Positions 1 to 7,315 of a stretch of 64,000 bases of DNA are shown here, one piece after another. The notes beneath the pieces are model-generated. The model had not been told where the DNA came from. It did no database searches and saw only the letters and a program-made list of their open reading frames with translations. Source of the DNA: Myxococcales bacterium (lineage in GTDB: Bacteria > Myxococcota_A > Bradymonadia > UBA7976 > UBA1532). Position 1 is the stretch's first letter. Each line of letters opens with the position of its first letter. The position numbers were made by a program, and so were the translations under genes. The DNA lies in contig JACKDN010000007.1 of assembly GCA_020633465.1 (NCBI GenBank), positions 310,001 through 374,000 on the forward strand. The letters are read 5' to 3'.

Positions 1-1914
1 CGCGTGGCTGGGCATCGGCGGCGGCGGCAGGCCGTGGAACAGGGCGGGCACGAGGTCGAGGTGGCCCCAGGCGTCCGGGGGCTGCGCGCCGGCGAGCACG
101 GCGACGGTCTGGGCGACGTCGCCCAGATCGCCGCCGCGGGTGAGCGGCCGGGGCGTGCCGTGGTTGCGCAGGCCCGGGTGCCACACCACCAGGGGGACCT
201 GGAACACCTCGGGCACCAGCGCGTGGCCGTCCCCCAGCCCGCCGTTCTCGCGCAGCTCCTGACCGACGGTGCCGGCGACGACGATCGCCGTGTCCTCGGC
301 GACGCCGTGCCGGTGCAGCAGGGCCACCATCTGGCCCACCCAATAGTCGGCGGCGCTCAGCTGCGCGTCGTAGGCGATGCGCAGCTCGCGCCGCTGCGCG
401 CGCTCGCTGGCCGGATCGTCCATCGTCTCGGGGCGGGCGCGCTGATAGAGCCGCTTGTAGCCCTCGACGGGCTCGAGCGGCACGCGCGGATCGTCGCTGG
501 CGACGTACAGGAAGAACGGGTGCTTCTTGCGCACGTCGAGCCACGCGTCCATCTCGCGCAGCAGGATGCGCGTCTGCGGCGGCTCGCCCGAGGCGCGCAG
601 ATCGACGCGGGTCTGGAAGGTCTCGCCGAGCGCCTCGGTCAGCGCGCTGGTGCTGGCCAGCAAGCCGGTGCGGCGGCCGCCCTGCGCCATCACCTCGGCC
701 AGCGGCGGCCCGTCGGGGTGCGGCTGGAGCAGCCGCAGGTGGCCGTCGGCCGCCGAGGCGCCGCCGCTCCACACCTCGATGGCCGCGGCCCCCTCGGCGG
801 CGAGCAGATCGATGTTGGGGGTCGCCGCGCGATCGCCGCCGCGCCCGAGCCCGACCCGATCGCTGCGCAGCCCGTCCACCACCCACAGCACGACGTTGCG
901 CACCGGGGGCACCTCGCCGCGGGGCCGGCCGGGCATCAGGATCGTGGGCTCGATCCAGCCGGCGCGGCCGAGCGAGCCGGCCTCGCCTTCGGTGTCGAGG
1001 TCGAGCCGGATCGGGCGGCCCTGCCAGGGGGCGAGGTCGACGTCGATCTCGGCCGCCGTGCCGGGCTGCACGGTCAGGCGACCCGCCTCGCGGGTGGGCT
1101 CGCCGTCGGCGCCGACGCGCACCACGAAGTCGACCGGGCCGCCCGCCTGCACCGCGGCGCGCGCGAAGAGGCGGCCCCCGACCGGCGGCAGCAGATAGTA
1201 CGACCAGCCGGCGGGCGCCCCGGCCATCAGCGCCGGGCCCTCGACGCCGGCGACCTTCAGCGGGCCGACCCAGGGCCCGTCGGGCAGCGGCGGCGCGTCA
1301 CCCGAGGGCAGGAAGCGCACCGTGCCGATGGCGGCGGGCACGCGCTTCCGGCCCTGGTAGCGGGTGAAGCGGAACCAGAAGCGCAGCGAGTGCTCCCCCG
1401 GCGTGAGCCCCTCGGTGGGCAGCGCGAGGCGCTGCAGGTTGGTGCCGGTGTCGAGGCGCGTGGTGGTGACGGGCTCTTCGTCGACGAAGATGCTGACCAC
1501 CTGGCCGCGCGCGATGGGCCGGAGGGCGATCTCGACCGAGCGCAGCGAGGGGCCCTCGTCGCCGACGGCGAAGAACAGGGTGCCGCCGATGCCCTCGAGC
1601 CAGCTGAGCTGATCGTCGCCGACCGTCTTGGGGGGCAGCCAGGGGCCGCGGTCGGCCAGCTGCGACACGCGCGCCCAGCCCGGCGCGTCGGGGGCCAGCA
1701 GGGGGCCCCCGCGGCGGACGTGGGCGCGATCGGCCGCCTCGACCAGATCGAGGAACACCTCGGGCACGGCCGGCACCGTGGGCGGCGCGACCGGCACGGC
1801 GGCGTCGGCGACGCGGACGGTGGGCTCGAGCGGCGGCGGCGGCGCGTCGGCGCACCCGACGAGCGCGAGCGCCACGATGCAGCGCAGCGCCAGCGTGGCG
1901 GGGCGGGAAGGCAT
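1..1914 (-). CDS. Degenerate sulfatase-fold lipoprotein, partial (C-terminus beyond window)
   Basis: An open frame runs from an ATG at 1914 off the left edge (638 codons seen). The N-terminus has a lipoprotein signal (hydrophobic stretch ending LVGC), so the product should be an acylated envelope protein. The middle is a beta-sandwich-like region; from about residue 310 it follows the alkaline phosphatase/sulfatase fold (VLWVVDGLRSDR, then TPNIDLLA). The usual metal and nucleophile sites look lost: the expected SDHGE motif reads GTVGQE and no C/S/T-x-P nucleophile motif is seen. I infer a non-catalytic sulfatase paralogue. It is divergent from the intact sulfatase gene at 2021. No ribosome binding site precedes the ATG; a promoter sits 7 bases upstream. 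The sulfatase relationship is fairly secure, inactivity less so. Confidence 0.75.
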   Translation of the reverse strand, partial: MPSRPATLALRCIVALALVGCADAPPPPLEPTVRVADAAVPVAPPTVPAVPEVFLDLVEAADRAHVRRGGPLLAPDAPGWARVSQLADRGPWLPPKTVGDDQLSWLEGIGGTLFFAVGDEGPSLRSVEIALRPIARGQVVSIFVDEEPVTTTRLDTGTNLQRLALPTEGLTPGEHSLRFWFRFTRYQGRKRVPAAIGTVRFLPSGDAPPLPDGPWVGPLKVAGVEGPALMAGAPAGWSYYLLPPVGGRLFARAAVQAGGPVDFVVRVGADGEPTREAGRLTVQPGTAAEIDVDLAPWQGRPIRLDLDTEGEAGSLGRAGWIEPTILMPGRPRGEVPPVRNVVLWVVDGLRSDRVGLGRGGDRAATPNIDLLAAEGAAAIEVWSGGASAADGHLRLLQPHPDGPPLAEVMAQGGRRTGLLASTSALTEALGETFQTRVDLRASGEPPQTRILLREMDAWLDVRKKHPFFLYVASDDPRVPLEPVEGYKRLYQRARPETMDDPASERAQRRELRIAYDAQLSAADYWVGQMVALLHRHGVAEDTAIVVAGTVGQELRENGGLGDGHALVPEVFQVPLVVWHPGLRNHGTPRPLTRGGDLGDVAQTVAVLAGAQPPDAWGHLDLVPALFHGLPPPPMPSHA

Positions 1915-1921
1915 CGCGCGC

Positions 1922-1950
1922 ATCCTGCCGCCCGGCGCGGGGCGAATCAA
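1922..1950 (-). promoter_or_regulatory. Sigma70-type promoter, leaderless arrangement, for the 1914 lipoprotein gene
   Basis: On the minus strand TTGATT (1950-1945), a 17-base spacer and CAGGAT (1927-1922) end 7 bases before the ATG. Transcription would start about one base before the start codon, and no Shine-Dalgarno sequence is visible. Confidence 0.45.
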
Positions 1951-1983
1951 CCGGCGAGGGGCTCGCGGCCGCCGCGTGCACCG

Positions 1984-2012
1984 TTGACAACGCGGTGTGG
2001 GGCCGGTTACTC
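1984..2012 (+). promoter_or_regulatory. Promoter with perfect -35, leaderless arrangement, for the 2021 sulfatase gene
   Basis: TTGACA (1984-1989), 17 bases, then TTACTC (2007-2012), a weak -10. The ATG follows after 8 bases without a Shine-Dalgarno sequence, so the mRNA would carry a leader of about two bases. Confidence 0.45.
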
Positions 2013-2020
2013 CGCCCGCC

Positions 2021-4213
2021 ATGCCCGAACGCCCCCTCCCCGGACCCTTCGCCGCGCTGATCGCCACGCTGACCGGCTTCCTGGCCGTGGGCGTGATCGA
2101 GACGGCGCTCGTCACCTCGGACGGTCGGGCGGGCGACGCCGGCTTCGGGGGGCTCGCGCCCTACGTGGTCGGCTTCGACGCGCTGGTCGGCCTCGTCGTC
2201 GCCGCCGCGCTGGCGCTGGTGCTGCCCTCGGCGGTGCGCATCGTGCGGCCGGGCCGCTGGGCGCGCGAGGCGCTACTGGGGCGGGGCGACCGCAGCGGCG
2301 CGGCGCTGAACGCGCACGCGGCGTGGTGGTGCGCGGCGCTCGTGGCGCTGGCGCCGGTGGCGGTCGCCGCGGCGATCGGCGGGCACGCGGCGCATGGCTT
2401 CAACCAGCGCAGCCTGGCCGGCCCGTTCACGGCGCTGGCGGCCCTGGCAGGCGTGCTGGCGGGCGCGATCCTCGCGCTACCGGTGCGCGCCGCGGTGGGC
2501 TGGGTGCTCGATCGGTTCGCGCCGCAGGGGCGCGTCGCCGGGCTGGGGACGCCCGCGCTGCCCGCGCTGGTGGTGCTGCTCGGCGTCATCGCCGTGGCGG
2601 TGAAGGTGGCCGGCCTCGATCTGGGGGCGTACAAGCTGGGCGGCTACGCCGGGCTGGTGGGCGGCGTGGTGATCGGACTCGCCCTGCTGCCGCTGATGCG
2701 GGGGCGCTCGGCGCTGCGCGGCGCGCTCGGCTCGCTGGCGCTGCTGGTGGCGGTGGGCGCCGGCGTCTACGCCTACCAGGGCTTCGCCGAGGCCCCGGTG
2801 GCGCGCCGGATCATCCCGCTCGACGGCCACCTGAGCCGCGTCACCGTCACCACCCTCCGCCGCCTGCTCGATCGCGACGGCGACGGGTACAGCGCGGCCC
2901 TGGCCGGCGGCGACTGCGACGACACCAACCCCGCCATCAGCCCGCGCGCCAAGGAGATCCCCGGCAACGGCGTCGACGACAACTGCCAGGGCGGGGACGC
3001 GCCCGTCGAGGACGTCGCCGCGCCGCCCAAGGCGCCCGAGCCGCCGCCCGAGCCCGACGCCCCGCGCTACGAGCCGAAGAAGTACAACGTCTTCTTCTTG
3101 CTGATCGACACGCTGCGCCCGGATCACCTGGGGCTGTACGGTTACGCGCGCGACACCAGCCCCAACCTGGACGCCTGGTCGAAGTCGGCGGTGGTGTTCG
3201 ATCAGGCCTACGCGCAGGCCCCCAACACGCCGCGCTCGATGCCCAGCATCCTGACCGGGCGGTACCCCTCGCGCATCGCCTGGACCAAGCGGTTCTCGAA
3301 CTACAGCGACCTGGCGCCCGAGGAGAAGACCGCCTTCGAGGTGTTCCAGGGCGCGGGCTGGCGCACCGAGGCGGTGACCTCGCACTGGTACTTCGAGAAC
3401 AAGGCGCCCTCGCTGAAGGAGGGCGTCGACGCCTGGGACAACGCGGGCTTCCTGACGATCAAGGAGAGCAACACGCAGTCGGCGGCGCCGGATCTCACGC
3501 CGCGGGTGGTCGCGCGCCTGGACGCGCTGAAGGACAGCGAGCAGCCCTTCTTCCTGTTCGCGCACTACTTCGATCCGCACAGCCGCTACATGCAGCAGAC
3601 GTCGGTGCGCACCTACGGCAAGAGCCTGATGGACAAGTACGACAGCGAGATCGCCTTCACCGACCACCACCTGAAGGCGGTGCTGGACAAGCTGGACGAG
3701 CCGGGGCTGCGCGAGGACACGATCGTCGTGATCCTCAGCGACCACGGCGAGGCGTTCAAGGAGCACGGCTTCTACTTCCACGGGCGCACCGTCTACAACG
3801 AGGAGATCAAGGTGCCGCTGATGGTGCGGGTGCCCGACGTCGAGCCCAAGCGCATCGACGACGTGGTCGGGCTGATCGACGTGCTGCCCACCCTGGCCGC
3901 GCTGACCGGCGTCGAGGCGCCCCGCGCGCTGGGGCGCAGCCTGCTGCCGTGGTTCTCGGGCATCGGCGAGGTGCCGCCCGCGCCGGTCTTCCTCGAGCAG
4001 CTGCCCTACCCGAACTACGAGGAGCACGTCGTCGGCGTGGTCGGGCCCGATCGCGTCAAGGTGATCAAGAACGTCACGAAGAACGTGATCGAGGTGTTCG
4101 ATCTGAAGGCCGATCCCGGCGAGACCACCAACCTGCTCGACCGCGACGAGGACGCCGCGAAGGGGCTGCGCGAGACGCTGCTGCGCTTCATCGACGCCGA
4201 TCCGGGCGAATGA
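2021..4213 (+). CDS. Membrane-anchored sulfatase-family enzyme with a MopE-type calcium-like motif
   Basis: 730 residues from ATG 2021; an upstream in-frame GTG at 1997 lies inside the promoter spacer and is not favoured. The first ~270 residues form about seven hydrophobic membrane segments. Residues ~285-325 carry an Asp-rich segment (DRDGDGYS, GGDCDDTNP, DDNCQGGD) like the MopE/thrombospondin type-3 motif. From ~354 a sulfatase/phosphoglycerol-transferase-like domain follows: IDTLRPDHLG, NTPRSMPSILTGRYP with Thr at the usual nucleophile place rather than Cys/Ser, and LSDHGE at ~571. Thr at this position recalls lipoteichoic-acid synthase and phosphoethanolamine transferases, so phospho-group transfer in the periplasm is as likely as sulfate hydrolysis. 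The stop overlaps the scpB start (ATGA). Confidence 0.85.
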   Translation: MPERPLPGPFAALIATLTGFLAVGVIETALVTSDGRAGDAGFGGLAPYVVGFDALVGLVVAAALALVLPSAVRIVRPGRWAREALLGRGDRSGAALNAHAAWWCAALVALAPVAVAAAIGGHAAHGFNQRSLAGPFTALAALAGVLAGAILALPVRAAVGWVLDRFAPQGRVAGLGTPALPALVVLLGVIAVAVKVAGLDLGAYKLGGYAGLVGGVVIGLALLPLMRGRSALRGALGSLALLVAVGAGVYAYQGFAEAPVARRIIPLDGHLSRVTVTTLRRLLDRDGDGYSAALAGGDCDDTNPAISPRAKEIPGNGVDDNCQGGDAPVEDVAAPPKAPEPPPEPDAPRYEPKKYNVFFLLIDTLRPDHLGLYGYARDTSPNLDAWSKSAVVFDQAYAQAPNTPRSMPSILTGRYPSRIAWTKRFSNYSDLAPEEKTAFEVFQGAGWRTEAVTSHWYFENKAPSLKEGVDAWDNAGFLTIKESNTQSAAPDLTPRVVARLDALKDSEQPFFLFAHYFDPHSRYMQQTSVRTYGKSLMDKYDSEIAFTDHHLKAVLDKLDEPGLREDTIVVILSDHGEAFKEHGFYFHGRTVYNEEIKVPLMVRVPDVEPKRIDDVVGLIDVLPTLAALTGVEAPRALGRSLLPWFSGIGEVPPAPVFLEQLPYPNYEEHVVGVVGPDRVKVIKNVTKNVIEVFDLKADPGETTNLLDRDEDAAKGLRETLLRFIDADPGE

Positions 4214-4920
4214 GCGCGGCCGATCCCCTGCCCCGCCTGCTGGGCGCGCTGCTGCTGGCGACCGAGCGGCCGCTGACGGCCGAGGCGGTGGCCGATCTGA
4301 TCAACCAGGCGGCGGACGAGGAGGAGTGGCCCACGCGGGCCAAGCCGACCGACGTCGAGGCCGCCTTCCGCGCGCTGACGAAGACCTGGGACGGGCGCGA
4401 CGGCGTGGTGCTGGCGCGCGTGGGCGGGGGCTGGCGGCTGCGGACGGCGCCGGATCTGTCGGTGATGGTGCGGCGGCTGTGGCCGGATCGGGCGACGCGG
4501 CTGAGCAAGGCGGCGCTCGAGGCCCTGGCGGTGGTGGCCTACCGGCAGCCGTGCACGCGGCTGGACGTCGAGGACGTGCGCGGCGTCGACTGCGGCGGCG
4601 TGCTGCGCAGCCTGCTCGACCGCAAGCTGCTGCGCATCGTGGGCCGGAAGGACGAGCCGGGCCGGCCGCTGCTGTACGGCACCACGCCCGAGTTCCTCGA
4701 GACGTTCTCGCTGCCCGACCTGCGCGCCCTGCCGACCCTGCGCGATCTGGAGAGCATGCGCGCCGAGGACGCCGCGCGCGCGCAGGGCGGGCCGCCGGAC
4801 GTCGAGCCGGCGCCGGCCCTGCCGGATCCCGAGGATCTCGAGGCGGTCGCGACGGACGAGGCGGTCGACGACGTCGACGCGCCGCCACCGCCCGAAGGCG
4901 ACGAGCCGGACCCCACCTGA
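4210..4920 (+). CDS. scpB: Segregation and condensation protein B
   Basis: 236 residues, a normal length for ScpB. It contains the tandem winged-helix region with the typical LSKAALEALAVVAYRQP signature near residue 98 and the following RSLLDRKLLRIVGRK stretch; the last ~55 residues are an acidic, proline-rich tail. ScpB dimers bind ScpA and bridge SMC heads during chromosome condensation. ATG 4210 overlaps the upstream sulfatase stop by four bases, so the two are probably co-translated. Its partner scpA lies tail-to-tail on the other strand with one base between the stop codons, instead of in the usual scpA-scpB operon. Confidence 0.95.
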   Translation: MSAADPLPRLLGALLLATERPLTAEAVADLINQAADEEEWPTRAKPTDVEAAFRALTKTWDGRDGVVLARVGGGWRLRTAPDLSVMVRRLWPDRATRLSKAALEALAVVAYRQPCTRLDVEDVRGVDCGGVLRSLLDRKLLRIVGRKDEPGRPLLYGTTPEFLETFSLPDLRALPTLRDLESMRAEDAARAQGGPPDVEPAPALPDPEDLEAVATDEAVDDVDAPPPPEGDEPDPT

Positions 4921-4921
4921 C

Positions 4922-5755
4922 CTACTCGACGTCGCCCAACATGCCCGCCGCCTCCTCGCCCAGCTGACCGATGGCGCCGACGCGCGGCTCGATGTACAGC
5001 GGGCCGAGGCGGTCGGTCTGGTCGACCCGGATCAACTTCAGCCGCGCCATCTCGAGCAGCGCGAGGAAGGTGGTGATGACCTCCTCGCGATAGCGCGCGC
5101 CGCCGCAGAAGTCCTCGAACGTGGCGCGGCCCTCGACGGCCAGGTGGTCGGCGATCTGGGCGATGCGCTCTCCGATCGACACGCGCTCGACGTAGATGTC
5201 GTGCGGCGCGACGTAGCCCCCGCGCTCGACGAGGCGGCGGAAGGCCTCGGCCAGCCGGAAGACGTCCTGATCGGCCAGATCGTCCTCGTCGACCTCGGCG
5301 CGCGGCCGATCGAGGCCCGGTGGGCGGTCGAAGACGTCCCAGCCGAGCAGCGTCAGGCCGCCGAGGCCGACGGCGACCTCTTTGAAGCGCTGATACTCGA
5401 GCAGCTGGCGCACCAGGTCGGTGCGCGGATCGCCCTCGTCGTCGATGTCGTCGAGCGCCGGCGGGCGCGGCAGCAGCAGGCGGCTCTTGATCTGCAGCAG
5501 CGTCGCCGCCATCACCAGGAACTCGCTGGCCGGCTCGATCTGCAGCTGCCGCATCAGCTCGAGCGTCTGCAGGTAGGCCTGCGTCAGCCGCGCGATGGGG
5601 ATGTCGAAGATGTCGAGCTCTTCGCGGCGGATGAGGTGCAGCAGCAGGTCGAGCGGCCCATCGAAGACGGGCAGGCGGACGGCGTAGGCCGCGCCGTCGA
5701 CGAAGACCGGGCCCTCGGGCGCGGGCGTCGCCTCGGGCTCGGCCGGATCGCTCAC
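4922..5755 (-). CDS. scpA: Segregation and condensation protein A
   Basis: 277 residues from GTG 5755, which overlaps the stop of the upstream protease gene (GTGA). The N-terminal kleisin helix domain is clear (FDGPLDLLLHLIRREELDI at ~30, then IPIARLTQAYL), followed by LQIKSRLLLP and the C-terminal winged helix (EVITTFLALLEMARLKLI) that contacts the SMC cap. ScpA closes the SMC ring together with ScpB. It is the last gene of the mutS-glnD-xerD-M50-scpA series and converges on scpB. Confidence 0.95.
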   Translation of the reverse strand: MSDPAEPEATPAPEGPVFVDGAAYAVRLPVFDGPLDLLLHLIRREELDIFDIPIARLTQAYLQTLELMRQLQIEPASEFLVMAATLLQIKSRLLLPRPPALDDIDDEGDPRTDLVRQLLEYQRFKEVAVGLGGLTLLGWDVFDRPPGLDRPRAEVDEDDLADQDVFRLAEAFRRLVERGGYVAPHDIYVERVSIGERIAQIADHLAVEGRATFEDFCGGARYREEVITTFLALLEMARLKLIRVDQTDRLGPLYIEPRVGAIGQLGEEAAGMLGDVE

Positions 5756-6405
5756 AGCACCAGGCTCTGCATCGCCGAGAGGCCCTGGTGGGCCACCCAG
5801 ATGACCGGGCGGAACAGCTCGCCGCCCTTGTAGAAGAAGAGGATCAGCAGGATCAGGCTGTACTGCTGCAGGAAGGCGATGGCCCGGCTCTCGGGCCAGA
5901 TCGTCCGGAACACCGTGAAGCCGTCCAGGGGCGGGATGGGCAGCATGTTCAGGGCCGCCAGGAACAGGTTGGCCATCACCAACAACGCGCTCAACTGCAC
6001 CAGGGGATCGAGGACGCCGGGCCACGACCGGCTGAGCAGCAGCATGCCGCCGTAGAGCCCCAGCGAGACGATCGCCAGCAGCACGTTCGACACCGGGCCG
6101 GCGATGGTGATGAGGAAGTCGGCCTTCCGAACGGTGATGTCGCGGCGCACCTTCGACGGGTTGACCGGCGTGGCCGCCCAGCCGACCAGGAAGCCCTGCA
6201 GGGCGCCGATGATCGGGATGATCAGCGCGCCGAAGACGTGCGCGCGAAACAGCACCATGGGGTTCAGGGTCAGCCGGCCGTGCTGCCGCGGGGTCGGATC
6301 GCCCAGGCGGTCGGCGACGAACGCGTGGGCGAACTCGTGCACGGTCAGCGAGATCACGATGGACAGGAAGGCCACGAGGGCCTGCCGCAGGTCGATGTCG
6401 AACAC
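5752..6405 (-). CDS. Site-2 protease family (M50) membrane metalloprotease
   Basis: 217 residues, about five to six membrane segments. The zinc-binding HEFAH is at residues 23-27 and the second active-site motif NMLPIPPLDG at ~153-162, as in the short, PDZ-less M50 family. These enzymes cut within the membrane; the substrate cannot be told from sequence. The start is GTG 6405, one base after the xerD stop. Association with xerD, scpA and scpB genes is common in bacteria and gives no specific role here. Confidence 0.9.
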   Translation of the reverse strand: MFDIDLRQALVAFLSIVISLTVHEFAHAFVADRLGDPTPRQHGRLTLNPMVLFRAHVFGALIIPIIGALQGFLVGWAATPVNPSKVRRDITVRKADFLITIAGPVSNVLLAIVSLGLYGGMLLLSRSWPGVLDPLVQLSALLVMANLFLAALNMLPIPPLDGFTVFRTIWPESRAIAFLQQYSLILLILFFYKGGELFRPVIWVAHQGLSAMQSLVL

Positions 6406-6406
6406 C

Positions 6407-7315
6407 TCAGCCTCGGGGATGGTGGGCGGCGTGGACGCGCGCCAGGCGCGCCCGCGACAGGTGGGTGTAGATCTCGGTGGTCGAGATGTCGGCGTGGCCC
6501 AGCATCAGCTGGAGGCTACGCAGATCGGCGCCGCGCTCCAAGAGGTGCGTGGCGAAGGCGTGGCGCAGCTTGTGGGGGCTGACCGGCTTGGTGATGCCCG
6601 CCGCCTCGGCGTACTGGCGGAGCAGCTTGAAGAAGCCCTGCCGGGTCATGCCCCGGCCGAGGCGCGTGACGAACACGGGCTCGTTCGCCCGGCGGGCCGC
6701 GTCGCCGCGGGTGAGGAGGTCGCGCGCCTCGAGCAGGTAGCGCTCGACCCAGGTGCGCGCGACGTCGCCCATCGGCACCAGGCGCTCCTTGTCGCCCTTG
6801 CCGACCACGCGCACGAAGCCGGCCTCGAGGTGCAGGCCGCCGACGGTCAGGCCGACCAGCTCGCTCACCCGCAGGCCGGTCGCGTACAGCACCTCGATCA
6901 TCGCGCGATCGCGCAGGCCCCGCGCGGTGGCCGGATCGGGCTGGCGCAGCAGCGCCTCGACCTCGTCGAGGGTGAGCGTCTGGGGCAGCGGGCGGCCGGT
7001 GCGCGGCAGCTCGACGCGGGCGGTCGGGTCGACGTCGACGAGATCCTCCTCGAGCAGGAACCGGAACAGGCCGCGCAAAGCCACCAGCCCGCGGGCCTGG
7101 GTGCGCGCGGCCAGCCCGGCCGCCGAGCGGGTGGCCAGCCAGGCGCGCACGTCCTCTTCGGTGATGCCGCGGGGGGCCCGCTCGACGCCGATCACCTCGC
7201 GAAAGTCCGTGATGTCGCGCTGATAGGCGTCGACGCTGTTGCGCGCCAGGCCGCGCTCGACGGTCAGCCAGGTGAGGTAGTGATCCAGCGCGTCGTCGAA
7301 GGCCGCGGCGGTCAC
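6407..7315 (-). CDS. xerD: Tyrosine recombinase of the XerC/XerD type
   Basis: 302 residues, the family's usual size. The N-terminal SAM-like core-binding domain (LDHYLTWLTVERGLARNSVDAY) precedes the catalytic domain with Arg in ATGLRVSELVGL (~145), HKLRHAFATHLLERG (~252) and GHADISTTEIYTH with the nucleophile Tyr near 286. XerC/XerD resolve chromosome dimers at dif. The start is GTG 7315 overlapping the glnD stop (GTGA). Clustering with the SMC accessory gene scpA is consistent with chromosome maintenance. XerC versus XerD cannot be fixed without comparison; XerD is the better guess. Confidence 0.9.
   Translation of the reverse strand: MTAAAFDDALDHYLTWLTVERGLARNSVDAYQRDITDFREVIGVERAPRGITEEDVRAWLATRSAAGLAARTQARGLVALRGLFRFLLEEDLVDVDPTARVELPRTGRPLPQTLTLDEVEALLRQPDPATARGLRDRAMIEVLYATGLRVSELVGLTVGGLHLEAGFVRVVGKGDKERLVPMGDVARTWVERYLLEARDLLTRGDAARRANEPVFVTRLGRGMTRQGFFKLLRQYAEAAGITKPVSPHKLRHAFATHLLERGADLRSLQLMLGHADISTTEIYTHLSRARLARVHAAHHPRG

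Noticed and set aside
4..4209. A 1,600-residue plus-strand open frame through the sulfatase region
   Set aside because: It is an Arg/Gly/Ala-rich shadow of the minus-strand lipoprotein and of the plus-strand sulfatase; only its last part (4210-4920) is real, as scpB.
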